A DNA stretch of 64,000 bases from contig CAZVYX010000003.1 in the NCBI GenBank assembly GCA_964631725.1, forward strand, positions 1 through 64,000. The letters are read 5' to 3'. The notes beneath the pieces are model-generated. The model was not told the origin of the DNA. It worked only from the letters and a program-made list of their open reading frames with translations, and searched no databases. Positions 53,501 to 61,648 of this stretch are shown piece after piece; position 1 is the first letter of the stretch; the number at the start of each line of letters is the position of its first letter. Source of the stretch: GCA-2731375 sp964631725 (lineage in GTDB: Bacteria; Pseudomonadota; Alphaproteobacteria; GCA-2731375). Made by a program: the position numbers and the translations under genes.

Positions 53501-54155
53501 CACGCCGGGCGAATACGTTCTGTTGACGGTAAGCGACGATGGTTCCGGCATGCCGCAAGAGGTGTCGGAGAAGATTTTCGAGCCGTTCTTTACCACCAAG
53601 GACGTGGGCCAGGGCACGGGCCTGGGTCTGAGCATGGTTTTCGGTCTGGTCAAACAATCCTTTGGCCACATCAGCGTCGCAAGCGAGGTCGGCGTCGGCA
53701 CCACCTTCAAGATCTTTCTGCCGCGGGCCAGGGAGGAAGCAGACCCCGATGAACCCGACAAGGCGACGGAGGCCCCGGAGGCACGGCCGGGCGAGGTCAT
53801 CCTGGTCGTCGAGGATGACGAAGCCGTCAGGACCCTTGTCGTCACCTTGCTGGAGGACCTGGGCTACGATGTTGTTCAGGCCCGCGATGGGGCATCGGCG
53901 CAAACGCAGTGGCAGGGCGAAGGGCGAATTGATTTGATTCTCAGCGATGTTGTCCTACCGGGCGGGATGTCGGGACCCGATATCGCCTTCGCCGCCCGCC
54001 AACATCGCGCCGATCTGAAAGTATTGTACATGTCGGGTTATACCGACGATGCCGTCGTCCACCATGGCCAGTTGGATGCGGAAGTGGAACTCCTGCAAAA
54101 ACCGTTTGCCAAGGCGGAACTGGCGCAAAGGCTACGGCTAATCCTGGATAGATAG
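50598..54155 (+). CDS. Hybrid histidine kinase with GAF and five PAS domains
   Basis: The 1185-aa protein is soluble (no transmembrane segment) and orders: GAF (about 20-175), PAS1 (183-300), PAS2 (313-425), PAS3 (433-545), PAS4 (560-675), PAS5 (682-790), HisKA with phospho-accepting H825 in GGVAHDFNN, HATPase (NLAVNARDAMPDGG, GTGLGLSMVFGL) and a C-terminal receiver with D1117 in LILSDVVLPGG. It thus contains an internal phosphorelay ending in a receiver; no separate response regulator or Hpt gene is adjacent. Ligand or redox inputs cannot be read from sequence. Confidence 0.92.
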   Translation: MGNVESGKAHDSGILRRQIECVGQLAASTVLVEQGLGAALQEITEAAARALNVDRISLWQHDALDGEATCLEAFDRRARRHEEGAVLQLAQHQAHLAELKRRHVLAVDDTSLDKQAAAIHRDVLDPMSIKAILLVSIRREGRFIGSLACSKLSGPHHWTAEEQAFAGVFAEFVSRSLETHERRNAETAFKDFADAASDWFWETDTEHRFTYVSDKFFKLTGETPDDVIGKTRSESQREIDDPVLANEFLRVLAAHETFRDVINARTFPDGKRQWYRISGVPVFDENDKFKGYRGVGTDVTEHIRMERALQEREANFSALVDAAPLPITVTVDGMHVYGNALAYGLLGVSQEEFDGMGAHQIYVNREDQKSIVAELEARGRIRNREVLLQRKDGVTFWTSLNANIADFQGKKAYITGFTDITERRTAQEELAKTASLLEAILDAVPGGLTYRDLDGRIQFMNKQGAAILDRPANEFIGKTLTEIFGDVDGITTETLVSRVIETGKPILNHENAPPRVSGRTFNFSVVPVQDQNDTMVGVVTSTDEITARKQADDQLRRSEARFRNVVENSIQGVCIEREDRILFANQALANIFGYETPEDIIALVSTEKLLPPEEAKRIRKFNELRSRGDFAPEHYRAQGQRRDGTVIWLDIMINTVDWDGEAAVQATVVDVTAEVEAATGREQLADALEHFPESVVLFDQDDRLIFQNAAYRQSYWQVRNFNPYGCTFEEILRKSAESGYVPEAEGRVEEWLQERLAAHREKISPVRVRRMGKEEIWQDIYDVTTQGGGSLMLLVDATKLHQQEDLLREAQKMETVGQLTGGVAHDFNNILAVIQGNHELIDNAIDPDSRLHRFLAPAARATTRGADLTHRLLAFVRRQPLKMRAADLADLIRNMDGMLKSSLGETISTSLICEPGLWHCNVDPTQLEQAILNLAVNARDAMPDGGKLTFQVCNSTIEAQMTARQLGITPGEYVLLTVSDDGSGMPQEVSEKIFEPFFTTKDVGQGTGLGLSMVFGLVKQSFGHISVASEVGVGTTFKIFLPRAREEADPDEPDKATEAPEARPGEVILVVEDDEAVRTLVVTLLEDLGYDVVQARDGASAQTQWQGEGRIDLILSDVVLPGGMSGPDIAFAARQHRADLKVLYMSGYTDDAVVHHGQLDAEVELLQKPFAKAELAQRLRLILDR

Positions 54156-54159
54156 GCGT

Positions 54160-55383
54160 CTACAGCGCCTCGCCCCGGATCAGTTTCGGCAAATCGCCCG
54201 TCATGGCGGCGGCGTGGCGTTCGAAAAACCGCTTGGCCGGACCGATCCTGTTGACCAAGCCCAGGCCCAGAACGCGGGCCAGCCGCACCGGTGTGATGTC
54301 ATTCGAGAACAGGCGCACCAGACCGTCAGTCATCATCAACATCGTCAGGGCGTCGAAGCGGCGCCATTGCTGATAGCGGCGCAAGGCTTCGCCGCCACCC
54401 AGATCAAGACCCAGGCGCGCGCTGTCGACCAGCACCTCGGCCAGGGCGGCGACATCGCGCAAGCCCAGGTTCAGGCCCTGGCCCGCCACCGGGTGCATGC
54501 CATGGGCGGCATCGCCGATCAGGGCCAGCCGGGTATCGATGTAGCGTTCGGCGTTTTGCAGGCCCAGGGGGTAGCTCCAACGCGGCGCATCGCATTCGAT
54601 GCGGCCCCAATGATTGCCGGCCCGCGCCATGATCTCGGCATTGAAGGCGTCATCATCCAAGGCCAGCAGGGCCGGCACATCCGCGCCTTTTTCGGTCCAG
54701 ATCAGGGCCGAGCGGTTGCCCCGCATGGGCAGCAGCGCGAAAGGCCCGGCGGGCAGAAATAGCTCCGCCGCTATGCCGCCGTGGCCGCCCTCGTGGCGCA
54801 CCGTGGTGACGATGGCCGTCTGGTCATATTGCCACGACAGACAGCGGATACCGGCCGCGTCCCGCAGGGGCGACTGCCGCCCCTCGGCCCCGACCGCCAG
54901 GGCCGCCCGAATAGTCCGGCCATCGGCCAGTTCGGCCCGCACGCCGCCCTGGTTCCGCGCCAGGTCAAGCAGTTCGCCGGGCGCAATCAGGTCCATGCCC
55001 TTGGCCTCGGCCAGCGCTTCATGCAGGGCCAGACGAATATGGCGGTTTTCCACCGTGAAGCCGAAAGGACGGTCGCCGACCTCCCGATGATCAAAATGCA
55101 GAAACAGCGGCGCGCCGTTGTCGGCCACGCGGATCTCCGCGATCGGTTCGGCATGATCGGCCATATGTTGCCAGGCACCGATCTGCCCGAACAGGGCCGC
55201 CGAACCATAGGACAGGGTGGAAACCCGGCCATCGTGTTCCGATGCCGTCAAAGCCGCCGCCGTCCGCCGCTCCACCACCACCGTGCGCAACCCGGCGCCC
55301 GCCAGCGCCAAAGCCTGGCTTAGCCCGATCATGCCGCCGCCAATGATCAGCACATCCGTTCGAATTTCTTTCTTCCCTGCCAT
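54160..55383 (-). CDS. UbiH/UbiF-type FAD-dependent hydroxylase
   Basis: A 407-aa class A flavin monooxygenase: GGGMIG at 15-20, the DG-like motif GAEGRQSP, and GDAAHGMHPVAGQGLNLGLRD near residue 300. This is the ubiquinone-biosynthesis ring hydroxylase group. Which ring position it hydroxylates (UbiH, UbiF, UbiI or broader UbiL) cannot be told. Its 3' end is 4 bp from the hybrid kinase stop (convergent). Confidence 0.9.
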   Translation of the reverse strand: MAGKKEIRTDVLIIGGGMIGLSQALALAGAGLRTVVVERRTAAALTASEHDGRVSTLSYGSAALFGQIGAWQHMADHAEPIAEIRVADNGAPLFLHFDHREVGDRPFGFTVENRHIRLALHEALAEAKGMDLIAPGELLDLARNQGGVRAELADGRTIRAALAVGAEGRQSPLRDAAGIRCLSWQYDQTAIVTTVRHEGGHGGIAAELFLPAGPFALLPMRGNRSALIWTEKGADVPALLALDDDAFNAEIMARAGNHWGRIECDAPRWSYPLGLQNAERYIDTRLALIGDAAHGMHPVAGQGLNLGLRDVAALAEVLVDSARLGLDLGGGEALRRYQQWRRFDALTMLMMTDGLVRLFSNDITPVRLARVLGLGLVNRIGPAKRFFERHAAAMTGDLPKLIRGEAL

Positions 55384-55447
55384 GGCACAACATATCGCCC
55401 TAGTTCAGGCCGTTGTCCAGCGCCCATTCCCGGGATAATCTTGGATT

Positions 55448-56804
55448 ATGAATGATACAGCATGGCACGAGATGACGGCCCTGGCACTAGGTACCGCCAT
55501 CGAAAACGGTCAGATCGATCCCGTCGATCTGACGGAGCATTTCCTCGCCCGCATTGAGGGTGAGGACCCCGATCATCGGATTTATATCCGGGCCACGGCA
55601 TCACGGGCGCGCGGAAGCCGCCGCCGCCGCGCAACGGGCCAAGGCCGGCCTGCGGCAGGGCGCCCTGGACGGGGTGCCCATGTCCTGGAAGGACTTGACC
55701 GACACAGCCGGCACCGAAACCACGTTTGGCTCGGCCCTGCTGCGCGACCGGATACCCACGCGCGATGCCTTGCTGCTGCGCCGCGCCACCCTGGCCGGCA
55801 TGGTCTGCCTGGGCAAAACCACCCTGTCGGAATTCGCCTATTCAGGCCTGGGCATCAATCCGGTCTTTGGCACCCCGGCCAATGGCGCCGATGGAGAGGT
55901 TGAGCGGGTGCCGGGCGGTTCCTCCTCCGGCGCCGCCGTCTCGGTTACCAACGGCCTGGCACCGGCCGGCATCGGCAGCGATACCGGTGGCTCGGTCCGC
56001 ATCCCCGCCGCCCTGAACGGCATCGTCGGGCTGAAGACGACCATCGGCGTCCTTCCCCTGGACGGGATTCTGGCGCTGTCGCCGACCTTCGACACGATCG
56101 GGCCATTGACCCGCGATGTGGCCGACGCCAACGCGATTTTCGCCATGCTGAACCAATCCCGCCCCTACGACCTCGGCGGCGTATCGCTGCGCGGCGTCAG
56201 GCTATTGAAGCCAACGGACATCATGTTCGACGAACTGGACGACACGGTGGCCGGCGCCATGACTGCCGCCCTGGACAGCCTTGCCAACGCCGGCGCCGAG
56301 ATTGTCGAGGCGGAGGTGCCGGAGTTCGCCGAGGCGTTTGAATTGGTCGCCAAACACGGCAATATCATCTCGGCGGAAGTTAATGCCCTATGGCACGATG
56401 AAGTGGAAAGCCGGGGGGATGAGATGTATTGGGGCGTCCGCTCCCGCTTTGAACAGGCCGAGAAACTAACAGCCATCGATGCGGAATCGGCCCATATCGG
56501 CCTCAAGGCGATTGCCGCGCGGTTCCGGGCCCGCGTGGCCGGCTTCGCGGCGGTTGTGCATCCGACCTGCCCGCGCATTGCCCCGCCCATCGCCGAGCTG
56601 GAGCATGACCCGGAAGCCTATGACGAAGCCAATATGGCCATGACCCGAAACACCCGCCTGGGCAATATCATGGAGACCTGTGGCGTCACCCTGCCCTGCC
56701 AACGCCCTGGCGAATTGCCGGTTGGGTTGTCCCTGATGGCGGCCGGCCACAATGAAGGCCGGGTCCTGCGCCTGGCCAAGGCGGCGGAGGCGGCCCTTGC
56801 CTGA
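55448..56804 (+). pseudogene. Amidase-family gene with a frameshift
   Basis: The ATG at 55448 opens a typical amidase N-terminus (MTALALGTAIENGQIDPVDL, ARIEGEDPDHRIYIRATASR) in one frame. Around 55606-55616, in a GGGCGCGCGG stretch, the homology moves to the +1 frame (RAEAAAAAQRAKAGLRQG...), which then runs uninterrupted to 56804. The second frame carries the entire catalytic set: Lys in SWKDLTD, the Ser in GSDTGGSVRIPA, and GGSSSGAAVSV. Two more bases in the GC repeat would restore an intact ~450-codon gene, so this looks like a 2-nt deletion or a sequencing slip. Without it the first frame dead-ends at 55903. Confidence 0.8.
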
Positions 56805-57960
56805 ACCATCCGACCCACTGCTGTTCACGCCGCTAAGCTTGCGCGATGTCACGCTGAAGAACCGCATCGTCATCTCGCCCATGCAGCAGTACGCCGCCGG
56901 CGCCGACGGCATGCCGGCCGACCATCATTTCGTGCATTATGGCCGCCTGGCCATGGGCGGCGCCGGTCTGGTGTTTACCGAGGCGCTGTGCATCGCACCC
57001 GAAGCCCGCCTGACCTATAGCGACCTGGGCGTCTGGCGCGATGATTTCGTCACGCCGTTGAAGCGCCTGGCCGACAATATGCGCGACTTGGGCGCCGTGC
57101 CGGGGGCGCAAATCCTGCATGCCGGCCGCAAGGCATCGGTGCAGCGTCCATGGCAGGGCTATATGCCCCTGAGCGAGGAAGACCGAGATGCCAGGGGCGA
57201 GGCGCCCTGGCAAACGGTCGGCCCTTCGCCCCTGCCGGCGAACCCAGGCTGGCCGGCGCCGCATGCCTTGACAGAGGCCGAAATCGCCGATGTCGTGGCG
57301 GCCCATGGCGCGGCGGCCAGGCGCTGCCATGAGGCCGGTTTCGAGGTTCTGGATATCCATGCCGCCCACGGCTATCTGATCCATACCTTCCTCTCGCCCA
57401 TCAGCAATCAACGCAATGACGCCTATGGCGGTGACTTGGCCGGGCGCATGCGCCTGGCGCTGGAGGTAGCGGCGGCGGTCCGTGCGGAATGGCCCGAGGG
57501 AAAACCGCTGTTTTGCCGCCTGTCCTGCATTGATGACGAGCCGGACGGCTGGACGTTGGAAGATTCCGTAGTTTTGGCCCGGGAGCTAGGCCGCCTGGGC
57601 GTCGACGTCATCGATTGTTCCTCCCGCGGCCTGGGCCAGCGCGGCACCCCCGTGGTGGCGCCACGGGAGCAGGGCTTTCAGGTGCCGTTCGCGGCGCAGA
57701 TCCGCCGGGATACGGCGCTGAAAACCATGACCGTCGGCATGATCATGGAGCCGGAATTCGCCGAAAGTGTGTTGCAGGAGCGGCGCGCCGACCTGATCGC
57801 CATCGGGCGCGAGGCCCTGTTCAATCCGCAATGGCCACTACAGGCCAGCGTCGCGCTGATGGGCGATGCCGCCTACGAACGTTTCTGGCAGCCGCGCGAT
57901 GCCTGGTGGCTGGAAAAACGCGCCCGCTCTCTCGCCGCGGCGGCCACGGCACCCGATTAG
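56797..57960 (+). CDS. Old Yellow Enzyme-family NADH:flavin oxidoreductase
   Basis: TTG start at 56797 with GGAGG 6 nt upstream, overlapping the amidase end by 8 bp. The ~387-aa TIM barrel has ILHAGRKASV, the catalytic/substrate His pair in DIHAAHGYL, SPISNQRNDAYGGD and IAIGREALFNPQWP. Thermophilic-like (YqjM) OYE features are present. It likely reduces activated C=C bonds with NAD(P)H and FMN. It overlaps the convergent ParE-like gene by 4 bp. Confidence 0.9.
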   Translation: MPEPSDPLLFTPLSLRDVTLKNRIVISPMQQYAAGADGMPADHHFVHYGRLAMGGAGLVFTEALCIAPEARLTYSDLGVWRDDFVTPLKRLADNMRDLGAVPGAQILHAGRKASVQRPWQGYMPLSEEDRDARGEAPWQTVGPSPLPANPGWPAPHALTEAEIADVVAAHGAAARRCHEAGFEVLDIHAAHGYLIHTFLSPISNQRNDAYGGDLAGRMRLALEVAAAVRAEWPEGKPLFCRLSCIDDEPDGWTLEDSVVLARELGRLGVDVIDCSSRGLGQRGTPVVAPREQGFQVPFAAQIRRDTALKTMTVGMIMEPEFAESVLQERRADLIAIGREALFNPQWPLQASVALMGDAAYERFWQPRDAWWLEKRARSLAAAATAPD

Positions 57961-58244
57961 AGATGACGCGATGCGTCTTGACGGGAATGCAGCACGCGGA
58001 CGATCAGAATGCCCCGATCCCGCAAGACATAATAGATCGAATGGCTTTTATGGCCGAAGCAGCGCAGGCCGGGACGGATGTGGTCATAAGCACGGCCCAT
58101 GCCCGGACTATCGCCGATCGCTAGAAGGTAATCTTCGATGCCCTTACCATAGGATTTAGCCTGCCGAGCCCCAAAGGTCCGTACTGTGTATCGCGCAATG
58201 GCCCGTAAGTCCGCTGATACCGCTTTCGACAGAGAATAGGGCAA
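57957..58244 (-). CDS. RelE/ParE-family toxin
   Basis: A ParE-type toxin: LPYSLSKAVSADLRAIARYT, RQAKSYGKGIEDYLLAIGDS and HSIYYVLRDRGILIVRVLHS, with the R at the strand end that ParE proteins use. Start is uncertain: TTG 58244 gives ~95 aa, the family norm; TTG codons at 58268 and 58292 would lengthen it into the antitoxin gene. Encoded 10 bp downstream of the antitoxin, as usual. Expected to poison gyrase or translation when unopposed. Confidence 0.85.
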   Translation of the reverse strand: MPYSLSKAVSADLRAIARYTVRTFGARQAKSYGKGIEDYLLAIGDSPGMGRAYDHIRPGLRCFGHKSHSIYYVLRDRGILIVRVLHSRQDASRHL

Positions 58245-58254
58245 AGCGTCAGGC

Positions 58255-58488
58255 CTAACCTTCGGCAATTGCCTCCGCCCAAATGCCTTCAACAGTGTCG
58301 TCGCTCACCCCACTTCTCAGGCCTTCATCGATCAGCGCGCGCAATTCCTTGTCAGCCTTTTGCCGGGCATAGTCCTGGCGCACAAGATGGCGAAAATATT
58401 CACTGACCGTATCAAATTTTCGCTCGTTCATGGCCCCTTGAACATAGGAGCCGAGATCGTCGGACATCGTGATCGAAAATTTCGTCAT
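58255..58488 (-). CDS. ParD-family antitoxin
   Basis: A 77-aa ParD-like protein: MTKFSITMSDDLGSYVQGAM forms the ribbon-helix-helix DNA-binding part, and the acidic tail SDDTVEGIWAEAIAEG should wrap the toxin. It heads the operon with the ParE-like gene. RHH antitoxins repress their own promoter; direct repeats lie just upstream. Confidence 0.88.
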   Translation of the reverse strand: MTKFSITMSDDLGSYVQGAMNERKFDTVSEYFRHLVRQDYARQKADKELRALIDEGLRSGVSDDTVEGIWAEAIAEG

Positions 58489-58527
58489 TGCTTGGTAACT
58501 CCGTTATCGCGAGTCATTCTAGCATAT

Positions 58528-58555
58528 AATCGGATAATATCGCACAAAATCGGAT
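58528..58555. promoter_or_regulatory. Direct repeats upstream of parD
   Basis: AATCGGAT occurs at 58528-58535 and again at 58548-58555, exactly 20 bp apart (about two helical turns), in an AT-rich stretch 40-70 bp before the parD start. This spacing suits side-by-side binding of ribbon-helix-helix dimers. Confidence 0.45.
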
Positions 58556-58604
58556 CCAATATGAACCATTCTTGAATTGCCTTGGTAACGCCGGGTAATC
58601 GTTC

Positions 58605-59744
58605 CTATGCTGGCGCGAAGATGTCATCCTCCTGCGGGCCTTTCAAATCAGGCAGTTCGACGGGCCCCTTGAAGGCGGCGTCGTGCTGCAGGGTCGGCAT
58701 GACCTCCGTTGCGAACAGGCGCATATTCAACTCGCCCATCTCGTGCGGCATGCCGCCGTAGGAGAAATCGCAGACGATGTGATCGGTGCCGGTCAGGCGC
58801 TGCAATTCGGCGATTTTCTGGATGCAGTCATCCGGCGTACCGACGATCTGGATGCCCACATAGAATTCGGTCATCTTCCTGCGGGATTCCTCCTCCTTCA
58901 GTTTGGAGTAGGTCTTGGCCATCTTGCCGTAGGATTCGTAACCCTTCTGCGTCGCCAGATGGCCGTCCGAGAACTTGTAGTGGGCATCGATGGAATCCCA
59001 CTTGGCGCCCAGATATTGCATGGCGCGCTCGTTCGCTTCCTCCCGGCTTTCCGCGACTGAAACGTTGGTCAGGATCAACGGCGGCTTCGGCGTGTGGCCG
59101 ACGGACATGGCGATCTCGCGGAAGCTCTGAATATCCGTTGCCGCCTTGACCCATTCGTTCTGCATGATGACCATCATGCCGAAGCCCAATTTGGCCATGA
59201 TTTCGGCTGATTCCGGACTAACGGAAGAGGCATAGAAACGCCGTTCGGGATGCGACATGGGCCTGGGTCGGATCGACATTTCCGGGATCTGGAAAAATTC
59301 GCCATCCCAATCAAAAACCTCATCGCGCAGGGCCTTGGTGATCAGTTGCGCCGATTCAGCGAAGCGCGGCCGCGCTTCCTCCATGGGAATGCGGAAGCCG
59401 GCATATTCCACCGACGCCGCGCCCCGGCCAAAACCAAACATGCAACGTCCGCCGCAGAGCAGATCCAGATAGGCAATCTGTTCCGCCACCCGGATCGGGT
59501 CCTGCCAGGGCAGCACGATGACACAGGTGCCGAGCGTAATGCGCTTGGTCCGGCCCGCGAAATAGGTCAGCAATTGCAGCGGTGCCGGCGACATGGAATA
59601 GCCCGTGAAGTGATGCTCCAGGCCGAACAGGCTGTCGAAACCCAAAGGCTCCGCCAGATCACCCAACGCCAGATGTTCCGCCAATACAGCCGCATCAGAA
59701 CGCCCGGCCTCCGCCAAAACGCTCAGATCTGTACCGATTTTCAT
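58605..59744 (-). CDS. LLM-class flavin-dependent oxidoreductase
   Basis: ATG 59744 with GGGGGA upstream. The 379-aa bacterial-luciferase-like protein has FDSLFGLEHHFTGYSMSPAP, RTKRITLGTCVIVLPWQDPI and CMFGFGRGAASVEYAGF. The EHHF segment and length place it with FMN-type LLM monooxygenases rather than the shorter F420 group. It is followed upstream by a VOC protein on the same strand (39-bp gap). Confidence 0.86.
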   Translation of the reverse strand: MKIGTDLSVLAEAGRSDAAVLAEHLALGDLAEPLGFDSLFGLEHHFTGYSMSPAPLQLLTYFAGRTKRITLGTCVIVLPWQDPIRVAEQIAYLDLLCGGRCMFGFGRGAASVEYAGFRIPMEEARPRFAESAQLITKALRDEVFDWDGEFFQIPEMSIRPRPMSHPERRFYASSVSPESAEIMAKLGFGMMVIMQNEWVKAATDIQSFREIAMSVGHTPKPPLILTNVSVAESREEANERAMQYLGAKWDSIDAHYKFSDGHLATQKGYESYGKMAKTYSKLKEEESRRKMTEFYVGIQIVGTPDDCIQKIAELQRLTGTDHIVCDFSYGGMPHEMGELNMRLFATEVMPTLQHDAAFKGPVELPDLKGPQEDDIFAPA

Positions 59745-59783
59745 GGTTTTCCCCCACGCCAAAAAATAATACAGAGGCGCCGT

Positions 59784-60191
59784 CTAATCGATCGCGGCGC
59801 CTTTCAATTCGACAACGTTACCATCAGGATCGGAAACGTAAAGGGACGGCCCCTCCCCCTCGGCGCCAAAGCGTTGCGCGATTTCGCTTGGCGCCAGGCC
59901 ATGGCCGCGCAAATACGCCACCAGTGCGGCGCCATCAAAGGGCTCGATACGCAGGCAGAAATGATCCATGTTCGGGCCCTCGGAACGCGGCGCGCCGTGT
60001 TTTTGCCCCAACTGGCCATCAAGCGTAACCAGATCGATTTGACAACTGCCCGCCCGCAAATGATACAGCCCCAAATCATCCCGCCGCCGATCCATATGGC
60101 AGCCCAAAACATCGCAATAGAACGCCAGGGAACGCTCCAAGTCGGCGATCCGCAGGACCACATGATCCAAACCCAAAGGCGAAATCCGCAT
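59784..60191 (-). CDS. VOC-superfamily protein
   Basis: The ATG at 60191 fits GGGAG at spacing 6. The 135-aa protein has LDHVVLRIADLERSLAFYCD and DHFCLRIEPF ... SLYVSDPDGNVVELKG, i.e. metal ligands H, H and E of single-chain glyoxalase/dioxygenase folds. Substrate unknown; co-directional with the LLM oxidoreductase, so the pair may act in one catabolic step series. Confidence 0.84.
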   Translation of the reverse strand: MRISPLGLDHVVLRIADLERSLAFYCDVLGCHMDRRRDDLGLYHLRAGSCQIDLVTLDGQLGQKHGAPRSEGPNMDHFCLRIEPFDGAALVAYLRGHGLAPSEIAQRFGAEGEGPSLYVSDPDGNVVELKGAAID

Positions 60192-60304
60192 TTCCATCTC
60201 CCATCCGAACCAAAACGACCTTCCGGCCAGTACACGCAATCACTGATTATTAACGTCTGCACGGTATAAGCAAACCATATAAGGCTGCGAGGGGGTTTGG
60301 GGGC

Positions 60305-60898
60305 ATGCAATTACTTGATGATATTCAAACCAAGGAATGCCTGATTTTCGCCAATACTTGGCAGATTTGGCGGGGTACAAAGCTGGTCCCGCACCGCGCC
60401 GATGTGCGGATCGAGGATATCAGCAACCTGTTGCATCTGATTTCGGTCATCGAAATAAAGGGGCCGGAAACGGCCAAGTTCCGCCTCGCGGGCACGGCCC
60501 TGTGCGAAGCCATGGGCATTGAGCTAACCGGCCTCAACTTCTATGACTTCACGACGCCGGAAGAACGTGGCCCCCGCATTGCGCGCACCCAAAAGGTCGT
60601 CGAGCAGCCTTGCGGTTCGCATTTTGTTTTTCCCATCGCCTATAGATCCGGGCGAACGGTGCAATCAGAGGTCTTGTCCTTTCCCGTGTGGCCAGACGAC
60701 CCGGCCGCGCCACCGCAAATCTTTGCCATGTCCATGGCGCTGGAAGAAACAGGCATGGAAGGGCCCATGGCGGAGCCAAACCGGCTGCCCCTGGTGGATG
60801 GCTTTCAGTTCGTTGATATCGGCGCCGGGGTCCCCGATCCAGGCCTGGACCTGGCGGGGCGGCCGTCAGCATCCTTTGTCTTGCAAAAAGCCAGTTAA
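60305..60898 (+). CDS. PAS_5-type domain protein, first of a tandem pair
   Basis: A 197-aa protein consisting mainly of a PAS-like domain of the PAS_5 type (about residues 15-150), with RADVRIEDISNLLHLISVIE, KFRLAGTALCEAMGIELTGL and FPVWPDDPAAPP. No HisKA, GGDEF or HTH output is attached and no membrane segment is seen. The C-terminal VDIGAGVPDPGL segment is conserved in its paralogue just downstream. Likely a small sensory or regulatory protein; many alphaproteobacteria carry several such copies. Confidence 0.82.
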   Translation: MQLLDDIQTKECLIFANTWQIWRGTKLVPHRADVRIEDISNLLHLISVIEIKGPETAKFRLAGTALCEAMGIELTGLNFYDFTTPEERGPRIARTQKVVEQPCGSHFVFPIAYRSGRTVQSEVLSFPVWPDDPAAPPQIFAMSMALEETGMEGPMAEPNRLPLVDGFQFVDIGAGVPDPGLDLAGRPSASFVLQKAS

Positions 60899-61044
60899 AT
60901 TGCCCCAAATTGCGCCCGGCGCCGGATAGGCCGGACGGACTCAATCATTTTCCCGCGGCGTATTATGACAATTGAAACCATTGGGCAGCTAAGATCGCGG
61001 AGCATTGGGGAAAATCTAACCACATGGCACAAGGACGGTAATTC

Positions 61045-61626
61045 GTGCAGTTGTTGGACGACATTCAAACAAGGGAATGCCGGGCCTTCGCCAAGGCCTG
61101 GCAAAACTGGCGCGGCGGCGAAACAGTGCCGCGCCGCGCCGACGTGCGCCTTGAGGACATCGGCAGACTGCTCCAACTGGTATCCGTAATCGAAGTCGTA
61201 TCACAGGAATTGGCCAGATTTCGCATCGCGGGCACCGCCCTATGCGAGGCTTTGGGTTTTGAGCTGACCGGCCTCAATTTCTTTGACTTCGCCACGCCGG
61301 AGGCGCGCGCGCCAGGTATTGCCCGCACACACCAAGTGGCCGGGCAGCCCTGTGGCTCGCATTATCTTCTTTCCATCACTTACAGTTCCGGACGCACCGT
61401 ACCGACGGAGATTGTATCCTTTCCCGTCTGGCCTGATGATCCCTCGGCGCCGCCCCAGATCTTCGGTCTTTCCATGGCATTGGAGGAAATGCGTCTGGAG
61501 GGGCCGGCATCGGAGAGTAATCAGCTATTCCGGGGCGAAGGATTCCGGTTCATCGACATCGGCGCCGGCGTGCCGGACCCCGCCCTGAAGCTGGCGGAAC
61601 GGCCGCCGGCATCTCTCTTGCCGTAA
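61045..61626 (+). CDS. PAS_5-type domain protein, second of a tandem pair
   Basis: GTG start at 61045 with AAGGA upstream. The 193-aa product aligns with the preceding gene along its whole length: both begin QLLDDIQT(K/R)EC, share VSVIE/ISVIE, AGTALCEA, FPVWPDDP and FIDIGAGVPDP/FVDIGAGVPDP, and are over half identical by eye. The two genes are separated by 146 bp, so each may have its own promoter. No output domain. Confidence 0.82.
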   Translation: MQLLDDIQTRECRAFAKAWQNWRGGETVPRRADVRLEDIGRLLQLVSVIEVVSQELARFRIAGTALCEALGFELTGLNFFDFATPEARAPGIARTHQVAGQPCGSHYLLSITYSSGRTVPTEIVSFPVWPDDPSAPPQIFGLSMALEEMRLEGPASESNQLFRGEGFRFIDIGAGVPDPALKLAERPPASLLP

Positions 61627-61648
61627 AGCTTTAGCGAACGCACCGGCC

